A stretch of DNA of 64,000 nucleotides from Magnaporthiopsis rhizophila (taxonomy: Eukaryota > Ascomycota > Sordariomycetes > Magnaporthales > Magnaporthaceae): the NCBI GenBank assembly GCA_003049465.1, contig PYSS01000043.1:62001-126000 (forward strand). Direction: 5' to 3'. The stretch's first letter is position 1. Each line of letters starts with the position of its first letter. The notes beneath the pieces are model-generated. The model did no database searches. It saw nothing but the letters and a program-made list of their open reading frames with translations, and was not told the origin of the DNA. Positions 1 to 13,430 of this stretch are shown piece after piece. The translations under genes and the position numbers were made by a program.

Positions 1-3000
1 TTGTTGTCGTATTCAAGTGCCGTCAGGGAATCGAGGGCCTTACGCAGCGAATCCTCGCCCTCGGTATAAGCAGGAACCTGGCAGATGACAAACTTGTCCT
101 GAGGCGACGGGCGACGCTTGGATCCAAACTGGAGCGCCGAGACGAACTTGAGCAGGACGATGGCACCCATGAGGATGGCGTAGGCGAGAAGAAGCCAGTT
201 GTTGGTCGTGCAGCGAGCCGACTTGCGGAAATCCGTAGTGCCGATCTTGAAGTACGAATCGAGGCAGACCATGTTGTTCTGCAAGATAATGGAGTGAGTC
301 CGGTTGTTGGCGGCGGCGTTCTTGAACAGGCCCTTCCACTGATCCGTGACGTCGGTGCCGGGGTTGCGGCGGACGATCTCAACCATGCTGCTGTCCAGGA
401 ATTGGTACTGAGGGTTGTTGCTGCTAGTCTTGAGAGAGTTGAAGTAGTCACTGAGGTCGTAGACATTGTTGTCGTAGATAACGCGTTGGACACCACCGTT
501 CTGTCCATCATTCCTGAGCTCGTCCACGTCCCAAACGAGTTCGCCCTTGTAGTACTCCTTTATGCGGGGCAGAAACACGCTGCCATACCAATCAGGATTC
601 TGGATTTTGGCTCCAGTGTAAGGCGACCGCTTGCCAGAGGTGTGGACGCCCTCGGGGTGCTCAATCTTGGTGTCGTTGGGGAACAGAGCGAGGTTCTCGT
701 CGGTCACGATGCCGGGACAAGCCTTGAAGAGCAGGGGCTGGATGTAGGGATCCATGTTGAGTCCGGCGAAAGGCTGCATCTGGTCCGTGGTAGTCTCTCG
801 GCCGGTGTAGCCGTGCGGGATCTTGTAAAACTTGGTGATGTCGTAGACCTTGCCGCGGTTGCTGACCCAGAAATCGTTATCTCCTTGGTGTCTTGAGACG
901 TCGGACTGGCTCCAGACCTTGTCAAAGTTGGGGCACAGGATGCGGCCAAAGAAGATGATCCAGAAGATGATGAGGGCGTTGATGAGGAGAATGCAGAAGC
1001 AGAGTACCAGCTTCTCGCGCCAGGCCATGCGAACGTCAGGACGCTTCATGCGTCCGACGTAGCGGAGGAGGGGCGAGGGAATCCAGAAGGTCAATGCCCA
1101 GACAACAACAACCCACACTCTCCTCTTGGCCGTAGTCTTTTCCTCCTCAATCTTCTTGCCGCTGGCGAACTCGGGGTCGAGCGAGTTGACGAACTCGCCT
1201 TCCGGATTGAACTGGACACCGTCGCGGTAGTTGTCGCCCTTGTGGCCAAGGCCGTAGTCGCCTGCAGTCACATTACGCATGCCCGTCGGCGCAATAGAGG
1301 GGGGACCGTTGGGCCCACGGGTCAGGGTGGCCTGGCTCTGGTTCCGCTGGTGATTGAGCAGCTGGTCCCGGCTGCCGTTGGAAGCCAAGTCCACCTGCGG
1401 GGGGAAGTAGCCGCTGCCCGCGGCAGAATATCCCGTGTCCATGCCCATCATGCCGGAAGCACCAAGAGGCATGTTATCCCCCATGGGCTTCATGTCGAGC
1501 ATGCTCTCGGCCTCCCACCAGGCATGCTCTCTCATCCAGATGCGCTCACTTCCGACAACAACTTCGCCGTTGCTCCATCCGCGCTCAAGCACCCAGCTCT
1601 CGATGCCGTCACGGCCATCCTTGCAGCCGAGGATCTGGTAGCGCTGCACAAACTCGTCCAGGTCAAAATCGGCAGTGAAGTCCAGACACTTGTTGCGTCT
1701 GTTGGCCCACTCGGGGAGCCTCCACGACCGGAGCTGCCGCGAGACGGTGCCCGCAGACCAAGCCGAGTTGGTGGATGGCAAGGCAGCGAGACTGGCAGGT
1801 GACTCGTCGGTGGGGTGGATGGAGAGATGGTACCAGGCGCGACTGCTGCTCAGGACCGAGGCAAGGTCCATGCGACCCTCCCTGCCGAGGTTGATACCTT
1901 GGCCGGGGACAGGGAAGAGTAGCTTCTTGAGGAAACCGTCGTCGTCGGCGACAAACCCAACCTTCTCTAGAACGTCCTCGCGCTTCTGGAGCAAGTGCTG
2001 CCGATCCCTACCGGCCGGGCCGGTCATGATCCCAAGCTCGGGTTCAGCATCAGCGACGGCGCTCTGCATCTCCCGCACGATGGAGGGGCCGACGGAAGCC
2101 ACTTCCACTCCATCCTGCTTCATCTCCGAGTTGATTCCTTGACTATCGTCGAAAATGCCGCGCATACAGACGGCCTTGGCCACGGCGGGGTCCGCGATCT
2201 CAACCACGGTGATGCAGACGGTATCGCCATTGTCCTCGGTCGTGTTGGGGGTCCTGGCGCCGCGGCCACCGTCGCTGGACTCGTCACCATCCCGGATCCG
2301 AGCCAGCTGAACCTTGATGGCGTTGTTCGCCTTGGCGATAACCCAGTCGACCAGAGCCTCATAAAGGCCGCCGATCAGAGTCTGGCGGTCCTCAGTGGTG
2401 CATTGCTTCGACAGCGCTTCAGGCTCGAGGCCAAGCAGGCCGCCCACGTCCTCGCAAATCTCATCAAGCACGTCCTCGTCGAGCTCGTAGTCCAGAGTGT
2501 TGCCGAGCTTGAGAAGGCCGGCCAGCATGGAGATGAAGTCGCGATGGGCGGAACCCTTGATCCCGATCTCCTTGAGAGCTGAGCGCAAGTCGTCGGCGGC
2601 TGCGCCATCATCGGCCGTGGGGAGGTAGGAAGGCGGGTCGTATGTGCCCGATCTCGCGAGAAGCCTGTAGTTGGAGGCACTCTTCAGACTGAGAAATTCT
2701 CTCTCGGCAGGCGTGGAGGAGGACGAGAGTAGGTGGTAAAGAACGTCGAAAGCCCTGTAGCCAGACTCGGCAGGAATGTTGAGCAGACCCTTGGTAGTAT
2801 CTATCCCCGTCTGAGACAGAGCGATTGTGGCAGCTGTCAAGTTTCCGGCAAGGTTGAGCGTCAGGGTTACCCCGAGCGCCGAGTGACGTGGGGCTGAAGG
2901 GTTGAAAGGCGCCACGGAGTGGATAAAGGGGTTGATGGCATCGAGAGCCTTGAAAAGCGAGGAAGGAATGCTCATGGGCAGCGAGGAGAGGAACGGGGCG

Positions 3001-3406
3001 AGCACCGAAGGAGTGGACTGGTGTAGAGATCTGGACCTCGAGTTAGTACCGTTACATAAGGAACAACATCGCACGAGGCAGGACAACGCGGGGGAGCGTA
3101 CCCCAAGATGATACACCCATCCTCGGCACGGCGACGCGCGTGTTCCCAGGCCCGGGCGGCAAGGGCCGAGTCGACGGTGCCTCCTGTACGCCCATCAGGC
3201 CCGGCCTGGGTGGCAGTCAGCCAGGTGTTGACAACCAGGCTGGTGCCGACGTCGAGCTGGTACGGCTGGGAAGAGAGGTAGATGTTGTGGACGGCGTTGA
3301 GCAGTGTCGTCGTCGATACTTGGGACGACTGCCCGCCGCCTCGGGGACCACCGAGGCCCTCCGAGGCGACCGAGTACATTGACATGCGGGCCTGGTTGTT
3401 TGCCAT
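1..3406 (-). CDS. Class VII chitin synthase with myosin-motor-like N-terminus (3' end cut by window edge)
   Basis: Membrane-bound family-2 glycosyltransferase predicted to polymerise UDP-GlcNAc into cell-wall chitin. I start it at 3406 (MANNQARMSMYS); exon 1 runs 3406-3102, a 71-nt intron with a TACTAAC-type branch site spans 3031-3101, and exon 2 runs from 3030 off the left edge, giving about 1110 residues here. The N-terminal 550 residues resemble a degenerate myosin motor with no GESGSGKT P-loop. Then come membrane segments (VVVVWALTFWIPSPLL; ILLINALIIFWIIFF), a cytochrome-b5-like stretch, and the beginning of the catalytic domain (FVICQVPAYTEGEDSLRKAL). The D,D,D,QRRRW catalytic motifs would lie beyond the window. 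It is divergent from the class V enzyme at 6960; this head-to-head pairing is known in filamentous ascomycetes (csmA/csmB in Aspergillus). Class VII is assigned because the motor lacks ATP-binding motifs and the partner is class V. Confidence 0.9.
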
Positions 3407-6400
3407 TGTCGCAGCGTTCCGAGTTGAGGCGAGTCTCTCAAGCACAGAACGACCACGGCCCGTTGGGGGGCGTTCAGGTCGCGTCGTCTCGTTAGGCCAG
3501 AACAAGCGACACGGTGTCGGATGGCCAAGGGTAAAATATTAGGAGTATATAGCGAGCGGACGAAGGGTGTAGAACGAGTGTCGGAGGGAGCCGTGACGTT
3601 CTCCGTTGATGGCACGCCTGCAGCAACAACAAATAGGTATGCAAGGCGGCGCCACCACACGATTTCGTTCGCTGGGGGACCACCACGCGTGTGACGAGCA
3701 GCCTAGACAGTCCCTTGGCGCTGAAGCCAGAGATGTCGACAGCAAAAATGCTTCAACGAGCAAAGAAGAAGCTAAGTATGGGAAAAACGACTGACAAGAA
3801 CCGCCACCGAGCCGCCAAAACGAATGGAGACGGATTGGTGATGGGATGCAGGCACTCCAGAAGAGCGGACCAGAAAAATCGTCCAGATCAATTGGATTTC
3901 CGCAACAGACGGCACTCGCCCGGACACCAGGCTGTTAGTGCACGAGCCATTGCAAAAACTCCCCCTGAAGGCACTCAGGGGAGGGGCGTGTGGGGATGAA
4001 AATAAGTACGGCGGGCGACAGGGACCAGAGACGCAGAACGCGCTAGAGACACATCTCGCAACAAAAGTGGGATGTGGCAAGGGGCGCTCGCAAGAGCCGA
4101 TTGGGATCCGCCAACTTTTCCCTTCGCAGCAAGTCATTCACTGTGGAATAGCGGCCGTGACACACGAGATTGCTCCGTGCGAATGCTGGCTGACCACGCT
4201 GCCCGGCAATTCGCCCTCCTCCATCCTGCGCTTCGTGAGCCGGGAATACGAGAATTCTGACTGGCAGTCCCACTGTCTCTCGTGCTCACGCTGGTGGCCA
4301 AGTCCAGGCTGCTATTTTTGCATACGAAGGGTCCCGAAGGCAGTGTTTGCAGAACACCAAGAGAACAATCAAGCTTTGGAACACCCGATGCCCAGCATCA
4401 ATCCTGCTCGGTGCGGTGCATGTGCTCTGCAGAGAACCGACCGAGGCTAGTTTTTTCTTTTGTCGTAAAATATCCTTCGTGCATGTGCCTCCAAAGCCTG
4501 CAGGAATCCCGCCCGGACTAGCTGCTTGAGACGGTGGCGTCAATGTCGTTGCCATGTTGGGCCGATGGTGGACGCCTTTCATTGCGAAACAAGGAAAAGA
4601 AAAAAAAAAAAGTAACCCTACGGGACCTGGTCCATTTTGGTTAGGGTAATTGGCCAAAGGCAATGGCGCTGAGGAGCCAGCCTATCCAGACCGGGTCAGC
4701 CCCTATTTTGTTCCGCGAACTCAGCCACGACAGGATCCGCTCTCGAATGGCCGAGTCTCTCTCCACGCATCGAATGAAGCGTTGCAGAAACGCGGCTGAC
4801 AATTCATCTCTTGCCAGCTCGCCGCCTGTCTGCCCACTAAGCCCCGCTGCTCTCTTTTGACCATTCCAGTTGCGAAGCGGGCATGTAGACACAGCCAACG
4901 AGGGTGCTCCGGAGCATCGACGACGGATCCAAGGCGTTGATAGCGCTGGTCTGCTGAAAGCCTGGTGCCCAATGAGATAGTCAGAGAGCACAGAAACTGC
5001 TGGGTCACGCACCAACACTGTGGGAGGCCTGCTACATAGGGCAGATCCTCACGGGCTTACGCAGGAGCCTTGCTGTTCTCTGTTCGCTGGACATATCTAA
5101 GCACGGGCAGAGCCTGAACCCAGATGCAACTCATCGTGGGAGTGAAGAGCATGCATGGTCATGGCGCCAATGTTTCTTGTTCCCACACGCTGTGGATCGC
5201 CGGATCAGTTGGATGTTGGGTTGGGCCTTGTTTTCCAGAACGGGATCGATCCTTTCGAGCGCAACGGGGCTGCCCGAAGCAAAGCCGTGGAGTACGTAGC
5301 AATCCCACAGATCCTTGGATGCCACCACGCTTGCGACCACACACATAGTACGGCTAGGTTCCCACGACAGGAGATCCTGGTGATCATGGAGGCTGTGAGG
5401 GTGCATGTGGGTGATCTTTTGGGCGGCATCTTTTCTTTTGTTTTCCAATCGATGTCTTGGTCTTATGCATGCTTTCAGCCCGGCGTGGCCTCGCGACACT
5501 AGGGCCAGAAACAGGGTCTCGGTTTATTGTTGTCAATGCAAACTTCGGCACCTTCCCACATGCTCTGAGAAGATAGTGCCGTTGGCTTGGGGCTTAAATT
5601 TTTCAAGTGACCCAAGTTTCCATCCCAAATCCGAGGCCAAGGTGTAAACCGGCCCGGCGCGCGCGGTCGCTGCGAAGCTGAACCTTCTGTTCTGACTTTG
5701 TTCACCGCTCGCAGACGTCGTTTACTTGACCTTAATCTGGCAGCATCACGAGCGTGGGGTGCGAACGACAGGATGAATTCTCGAGGTTCTGGGTTATGTC
5801 ATGAGCACTGAAACAGGCAGTAAGGCGCTGGGAAAGGGGGAGGTGGGGAAGGCTTGACTCGCATCGCCATGTCATCCCTTTGACAAGAATTCTGGGCCGT
5901 GCTGCTGTTGTGCGCTGCAGGCGAGAACGGCAGGGAATTTTCATCGTGCTACTGTACAATGAAACAAGGCATGGAGGCGGGATTCGGACCAAAAAATCCG
6001 CATTTGGCGAAAAATATCGAATACCACAAGGACACAAGGTAGAAAGGAAAGATCACGAATCATTTGGACCTGTGCCAACTGTCGTTCCCGCGGCCTCCAC
6101 CATGAACACCATCAAGAGGGTCATCCCTCTTTGAGTCTAGAGCCCGGAAGTTCCACTGGACCGAGCCGGGGTTCGGGTACGTACTGCCAAGGTCCTTACA
6201 GCCACCCCTCGGTCGTCTCCGCAAAAGTGGCACCAGGCCAGGGACCGAAAGGTGCGCGGCTGGCTCGTATCGCCCTCCGTACAAAAATTAACTCGCTATT
6301 GCAACGCTTCAATGAATTCATCGTAACGAAGACGCCGCCAGCAAGTAGCGAGACCGTTGGACAAGCCATTGGAGTGACCAGGAGTTAAGCTTCATCGCGA

Positions 6401-6959
6401 GGCTCTGTTCTTGCCTTTCTTCCCGCACTCTCTTTCTTCTCCCAACGTGCAGCCCTCGAGGCAGACATTCGTTTTTCTCTGCTGTTGTTTTCCCACGCTC
6501 GTTTTACAGGGATCAATTTCCAGGAGCCGCCCGCCTGCTGGGGGCGTGAGGGAGAAGCGAGGGCAAGCATAATCGTAATAGGGGCTCGGAATCTGTTCGC
6601 GTGCCACGAAGCACAACACCGAGTTTTTTCACCGAGCTGCTTGCGCTCAAACGCAAGCACCCGGAACAGAAACCGCTGTCATCTTGGCTGGCTGTCTCTG
6701 TCTTGCAACCACGGAGAGCAGACGTTGTTTTCCGCCCGCCACACGGAGCAGCCTCGGTGCTAAACCCCAAAATATTGGCACCGCGTTCTCGACGCCCAAA
6801 CCGAACGCCATAACCTCATCACTACCAACGCGTCCATCCCAACATCGAGCCCCACGACTGGCACACAAAGGGGACGAGGTGGAATAAGGCCCGTGTAGGC
6901 CCCTACAAGGCTATTCGAGGTATTCCCGCTGCGCTGATCGGCGGCTGCCCGCACTCGCC
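3407..6959. promoter_or_regulatory. 3.5-kb divergent promoter region between the two chitin synthases
   Basis: No convincing gene on either strand. The open frames here are short, overlap one another and match no family I recognise. The stretch contains poly-A and poly-T runs (around 4585-4612) and many short upstream ATGs, and must carry the promoters and 5' leaders of both chitin synthase genes. It is long for a fungal intergenic space, so long 5' UTRs, introns in the leaders or a non-coding transcript are possible but not shown. Confidence 0.6.
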
Positions 6960-9900
6960 ATGACGCTCAACCTCCCTCCCGTTGGCGGCAACGGAGGCGC
7001 CCATACCCAGCCCTCCCTCCCGTCGCTGCCCGCCCATCTTCAGTCGGATACGCACCTCACCGGCCATCTTGCAAGCCGCTTCCATGTCAACCTCCCGACC
7101 GCCCGGCTGTCCTCGCATGCCTTCATCTCCATCAACACATATAGCTCTTCTTCGAAAGGGCCCGATGGCGGCAAGGCAGGAAGTGCCCACGGCGAGGCCG
7201 AGGACATGGCCGACCGGGCGTTTCTGCGTCTAGGTCACCGGTCCGAAAATCAGGCCATCCTCTTTCTGTAAGTCCCACTCCTGAGATCTACGACACGTCA
7301 TTAGCATGATAATCTTTCAGTCCAAGTACACTAACCAGCCTGATTCGATAGCGGTGAATCCGGGTCAGGAAAGACGACTATTCGCTCTCACCTCCTGACG
7401 GCCCTCCTGAACAAGTCGTCGACCCCGCTGTCCACAAAAGTTTCCCTGGCCGCATACGTGTTCGACACTCTGACCACTACTAAAACCGCGACGACCCCAA
7501 CTGCCTCAAAGGCCGGACTGTTCTACGAACTGCAGTACGACACCGCGTCATCAACAAGCCCGCTGCTCATTGGTGGTAAACTGCTGGACCACCGCCTGGA
7601 ACGAAGCAGGATAACGGATGTCCCGACCGGGGAGCGCAACTTCCACATCCTTTACTACATCCTCGCTGGTACTAGCGAGGCCGAAAAGGCCCATCTTGGC
7701 TTTGACCAGCCCAACGGCGCGGCAGTCAGGCGGTGGAGATACCTCGGCCACCCGACCCAGCTCAAGGTTGGCATCAACGATGCCGAAGGGTTCCAGCTAT
7801 TCAAGACGGCTCTTCGTAAACTCGAGTTCCCCCGCAGCGAGATCGCCGAGATTTGCCAGGTTCTCGCCAGCATCCTCCACATCGGCCAGCTCGAGTTCGA
7901 GTCGTCATCAAACACCACGGTGGCTGGTGATGAGAGTGGAGGTTTCTCACACGAGGGTGCCCAGGTGTCGACGGTTGCGAAAAACAAGGATGTTCTTTCA
8001 ATTGTTGCCGCCTTCCTGGGCGTGAGCGCCAGCGACCTGCAGACCACCCTTGGTTACAAGACGAAGATCATCCACAAGGAGAGGGTTACTGTGATGCTGG
8101 ACCCGGCGGGCGCTCGCAACAATGCCAATGAGCTGGCCCGTACCCTCTACTCGCTCCTCGTTGCCTATGTGGTCGAGACCATCAACCAAAAGATTTGCGC
8201 GCCGGAGGAGGCGATCGCCAATACCGTCTCCATCATTGACTTCCCAGGCTTTTCCCAGCAGAGCTCGACGAACTCTGCGCTGGATCTCTTGTTGAACAAT
8301 GCCGCGGCCGAGTCAATGTACAACATCACGCTCCAGAACTTTTTCGACCGCAAGGCGGATCTGCTCGAGACCGAAGAGGTCAGCGTCCCCCCGACCAGCT
8401 ATTTCGACAACTCGGACGCTGTCAAGGGCCTGCTCAAGCCCGGTAATGGCCTGCTTAGCATCCTGGACGACCAGACCAGGCGTCACCGCACGGATATCCA
8501 GCTGCTTGAGAGTCTGCGGAAGCGCTTCGAAGGCAAGAACCCGGCCATTGTCGTCAGCTCCTCGACGGCCAAGCTTCCCGGCAGTAACTTCCTGTCGGAG
8601 AACACAGCTGCCTCATTCACCGTCAGGCATTTTGCCGGCGAGGTCGAGTACCCGGTTAAGGGTCTGGTTGAGGAGAACGGCGAGGTTATCTCGGGAGACC
8701 TCCTCAATCTTATCAACTCGTCCAAGAGCGAGTTTGTTTCTCGCTTGTTCGGCCAGGAGGCCCTTCAGACCGTGGTGCACCCTCAGGAGAGGACCACAGT
8801 CATGCAGGCCTCGGTCAGCTCCAAACCTATGCGCGCGCCTAGCGTCATGTCCCGCAGGGTCAGGCCAGGCACCGCGAGGACCCTGCGCAACCGTCAGGAG
8901 TCCGTGTCCCGCCCACAGGCGTCTATGGATGACATCGCAAGTGAGGCTGGCGACTCCCGGAGAGCCACTTCGAGCAAACAAAGCGAGCAGGGCGCCTCCG
9001 GTCAGTTCCTCGCCTCACTCGAGAACGTGACCAAGGCGTTCACAGCGCCCGGCACCAACGCATACTTCGTCTTCTGTCTCAAGCCCAACGATCGGCGTAT
9101 CGCGAACCAGTTCGACAGCAAGTGCGTGCGGACACAGATGCAAACCTTCGGTATAGCTGAAATCAGCCAGCGGATTCGATCCGCCGACTTCAGTGTGTTT
9201 TTACCCTTCGGCGAGTTTCTGGGCATCGCCGAAGCCGACACCATGCTTGTTGGCAGCGAGCGTGAGAAGGTCGAATCGGTTGTTGACGAAAAGCGCTGGC
9301 CCATCAACGAGATCCATATCGGATCCACAGGCGTCTTTCTCAGCGAGCGCTGCTGGATGGAGATCGCGCAGCTCAACGATGCGACATCGGTCTCAGCCCG
9401 GTTCGGCATGACGGGCGAGTCTACAGATGGCACACCGCATGGGGAGCTGCCCTTCGGGGCATCCAAGGAGCGGCTGCTGGCCGCGGGTGGCTCGCCCTTC
9501 AACAGCGACAAGGCCAAGTCTGGCTATTTTGGCAGCAACGACATCGACGCGCGCTCCGAGGCCGGGGCATCAGCCTTTGGCGGCGGCGACATGTTCAAGA
9601 ACCTAGACACGCGGGAGCAGATGGCGGAGCGAGGCAACGAAAAGTCCCTGGTCGAGGTCGAGGAGTACAAGGACAGTCCCAGCCGCAAGCGCTGGGTGTT
9701 CGCTACGTACATGCTCACCTTCTGGGTGCCCGAGTTCCTCATCAAGTGGCTGGGCAAGATGCCCCGCAAGGATGTTCGCATGGCGTGGAGGGAGAAGCTG
9801 GCGATCAACATCATCATCTGGCTCAGCTGCTTGATCGCCATCTTCTTCGTCATCTTCTTCCCCATGCTGGTTTGCCCCACGCAAAACGTCTTCAGCGGCC

Positions 9901-12805
9901 AAGAGCTGGGGGCCATGGACGGAAAGAACGGCAAGGGCGCATATGCCGCTATCCGCGGCCAGGTGTTCGACATTGGCAACTTTGCGCCCCGACACTACCC
10001 ACGCTACATCTCGACCAAGTCCATTGTCGACTATGCCGGCATGGACATCACCGGTCTGTTCCCCATCCAAGTCAGCGCCCTGTGCGCAGGCAAGACCGGC
10101 TCCGTCGACCCTGCCGTGCCCCTCGACTACAAGGACTCGAACCAAACCGAATCGCCGCTCCTCATCTCCAAGGTCGACCGCAACGCCAGGTACCACGACT
10201 TCCGCTACAGCACCAACGACAGCAGGCCCGACTGGTTCGCGCAGCAGATGATTATGCTCAAGTCGAGCTACAAGAAGGGCAACATCGGCTACTCGGCCCA
10301 GTACGTAAAGACGCTGGCCGACAAGCAGCAAAACATTGCCATCCTCAAGGGGCGCGTCTACGACATGACCAAGTACATGCAGGGTGGCAGGGACTTCCAG
10401 GTACCGCCGGGCAAGGACAAGCCGACGGACCAGGGCCTGCTTGACTTCATGGACCAGCAGGTCGTGACCCTCTTCCAACAAAGAAACGGCGAAGACATCA
10501 CCCAGCTCTGGACTGCTCTGAACATGGACCGAGACCTCAGGAGCCGCATGCAGCTGTGCCTCGACAACCTCTTCTACGTGGGCGATCTAGACACGCGCAG
10601 CTCGATCCGATGCCAGTTTGCCGAGTATTTCATCTTGGCCATCACCATCATCCTGTGCTCCATTATTCTTTTCAAGTTCCTGGCTGCCCTCCAGTTCAGC
10701 ACTAAGAACATGCCCGAGAACCTGGACAAGTTCGTCATGTGCCAAATCCCCGCCTACACCGAGGACGAGGACTCGCTTCGCCGTGCCATCGACTCGGCCG
10801 CCCGCATGCACTACGATGACAAGCGCAAGCTCCTTGTCGTCGTTTGTGACGGTATGATTATCGGCCAGGGCAACGATCGGCCGACGCCGCGCATTGTGCT
10901 CGATATTCTGGGCGTGTCCGAGACCGTCGATCCTGAGCCCCTCAGCTTCGAGTCTCTCGGAGAGGGTCTGAAGCAGCACAATATGGGCAAGGTCTACTCG
11001 GGTCTGTACGAGGTGCAAGGTCACATTGTGCCTTTCCTGGTCGTCGTCAAGGTTGGCAAGCCGTCCGAGGTTTCACGTCCTGGCAACCGTGGCAAGCGTG
11101 ACTCCCAGATGATCATCATGCGCTTCCTGAACCGCGTGCACTACAACCTGGCCATGAGCCCCCTGGAGCTCGAGATGTACCACCAGATCCGCAACATCAT
11201 CGGAGTCAACCCGACCTTTTACGAGTACATGCTTCAGATCGACGCCGACACGGTTGTTGCTGCCGACTCGGCGACGCGCATGGTGGCCGCCTTCCTCGAC
11301 GACACGCGCCTCATCGCCGTGTGCGGTGAGACGTCGCTCACCAACGCCAAGTCCTCCTTCATCACCATGATCCAGGTGTACGAATACTACATCTCGCACA
11401 ATCTGTCCAAGGCCTTCGAGTCGCTCTTCGGCTCCGTCACGTGTCTGCCCGGTTGTTTCTCCATGTACCGCATCCGCGCCGCCGAGACGGGCAAGCCGCT
11501 GTTCGTCTCGCGCGAGATCGTCGAGGCCTACGCCACCATCCGTGTCGACACGCTGCACATGAAGAACTTGCTGCACCTCGGTGAGGATCGATACCTCACG
11601 ACGCTGCTTCTCAAGTACCATAACAAGTACAAGACCAAGTACATCAACCGCGCGCACGCCTGGACCATCGCGCCCGACGAGTGGAAGGTCTTCCTCTCGC
11701 AGAGACGTCGCTGGATCAACTCGACGGTTCACAACCTGATGGAGCTCATCCCCATGGGCCAGCTTTGTGGTTTCTGCTGCTTTTCGATGCGCTTCGTCGT
11801 CTTCATCGACCTGCTCTCGACCATCGTCCAGCCCGTCACTGTTGCGTACATCGGCTACCTGATTGCGCGCGTCATCATGTTCCCCGGTCTGGTTCCGATC
11901 GTTGCCTTCATCCTGCTCGCGGCCGTTTACGGTCTCCAGGCCATCATCTTCATCCTGCGCCGCAAGTGGGAGATGATCGGATGGATGGTTCTCTACATCA
12001 TCGCCATGCCCATCTTCTCGTTCGGCCTGCCGCTGTACGCCTTCTGGCACATGGACGACTTCAACTGGGGTAACACGCGTGTCGTGGCCGGCGAGAAGGG
12101 CAAGAAGGTGGTCGTCACGGACGAGGGCAAGTTTGACCCGTCGTCGATCCCGCGCAAGAAGTGGGAGGAGTACCAGGGCGAGCTGTGGGACGCCCAGACG
12201 GCACGCGACGACGCGCGGTCCGAGGTCTCGGGCTTCTCGTACGCCACCAAGGCCCCCGTCGCCATGTCCGAGTACGGCATGCCCATGCACGGCGTCTACG
12301 GCGGCGGCATCGGCGGCGCCGCTGGCGGCATGTACCCGCCCAGCCGCCCCGGCAGCACCACAGGCTTCGCATACGAGCCCAAGGGGACGCCACCGGTCCC
12401 CCAGATGGGCCACGCCGGCAGCCGCATGTCGCTGGCCGTGTCGGAGATGATGATGCCCAACAACCGGCACAGCCAGTTCGGCGGGTCCCAGTTCCTGTCG
12501 GTTGGCAACGAGGTCGAGATGGCGAACCTGGCCGGCCTCCCGACCGACGACGCCCTTTTGGCCGAGATCCGCGAGATCCTGCGCACCGCGGACCTGATGA
12601 CGGTCACCAAGAAAGGCATCAAGCAGGAGCTCGAGAGGCGATTCGGCGTTCCTCTCGAGGCGAAGAGGGCGTACATCAACAGTGGTATGTTTTCTTTACT
12701 CACAACATTGCTATATTACCATTTCCCTATTCGAATACTTTGCTAACACTGTTTTTCTTTTTCTACCTTGCAGCTACCGAGGCTCTCCTGTCAGGACAAC
12801 TGTAG
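6960..12805 (+). CDS. Class V chitin synthase with myosin motor domain
   Basis: Chitin synthase fused to a myosin-like motor, predicted to act at growing hyphal tips and septa. Three exons (6960-7267, 7352-12684, 12774-12805) give 1890 aa; the introns at 7268-7351 and 12685-12773 have GTAAGT/GTATGT donors. The first intron interrupts the P-loop, which reads GESGSGKTT (residues 104-112) after splicing. Switch I is degenerate and switch II reads DFPGF, as usual for this family. After the motor (to about residue 770) come TM segments, a cytochrome-b5-like region (FDIGNFAPRHYP), the family-2 catalytic domain with GEDRYLTTLLLKY and QRRRW near residue 1552, further TM helices, and a C-terminal DEK_C-like helical domain that ends in the short last exon. 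Length and domain order match class V enzymes (CsmA/ChsV). Start chosen at the first ATG that gives the conserved leader and a phase-correct exon 1. Confidence 0.95.
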
Positions 12806-13430
12806 AAAAGTATCCGACGCCTCCGACAATACACGTTGAACCCGTCGTCTCAGTGTGATTACTTTCTTTCTTTCCCAATTTCTTGCTATTTCTTGGGAGG
12901 GACATACCTACTCGCTTGCCATCATATCTCGTGTTTATACTGTATTTCGTTGTTGCCTTGTCTAGATTGGTTTTTCCTGCGAAAGTTGTGTGTCCCATAT
13001 GGCTCCAAGCATTCGCATTTCACAAAACATCGTCATTCTATATATAATACAGCTTCATGCAGCATACCTTCTTTTGGTTTGTCTGTCTGTCTGTTCCAGC
13101 GCGAGCGGGTGTAATGAAAAGAAAAAAAGATATGTTTTTGGATCAGCATTTGTTCCGCGCCAACCTAATAATCGTCCTTGTGTGTGTCAATTGTCGCCCC
13201 GCCCAGGCTGTTTGTTGGGTTTGTGGTTAGCTTGAATGTGTATATTTTCATCACTGGGCGTGCTGGTGAGGCCGATACGCAGATGCTGTCACAGGCCATG
13301 GCCTGCCACTTTGACCCCCTTTTTTTTTCCCTTTCTTTTTTTTTTCTCCCCTCTCAAACGGCAACAGCGATCGGAACGCAACCTTCGGCTGGAACCTGCA
13401 TCAACTCCATTCCACAAGGTGGGTGATTAC
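12806..13430. other. 3' UTR and intergenic spacer downstream of class V chitin synthase
   Basis: Pyrimidine-rich sequence with T runs (13320-13350) and no supportable gene. It probably holds the class V 3' UTR and polyadenylation region. Confidence 0.5.

Noticed and set aside
5155..5502. 115-codon open frame in the chitin synthase spacer
   Set aside because: It overlaps other equally long frames on both strands, has no recognisable domain and shows no splice or promoter context.
9603..12470. Long minus-strand frames opposite the class V chitin synthase (up to 465 codons)
   Set aside because: They are mirror frames of a strongly biased GC-rich coding exon. The plus strand carries the family motifs.
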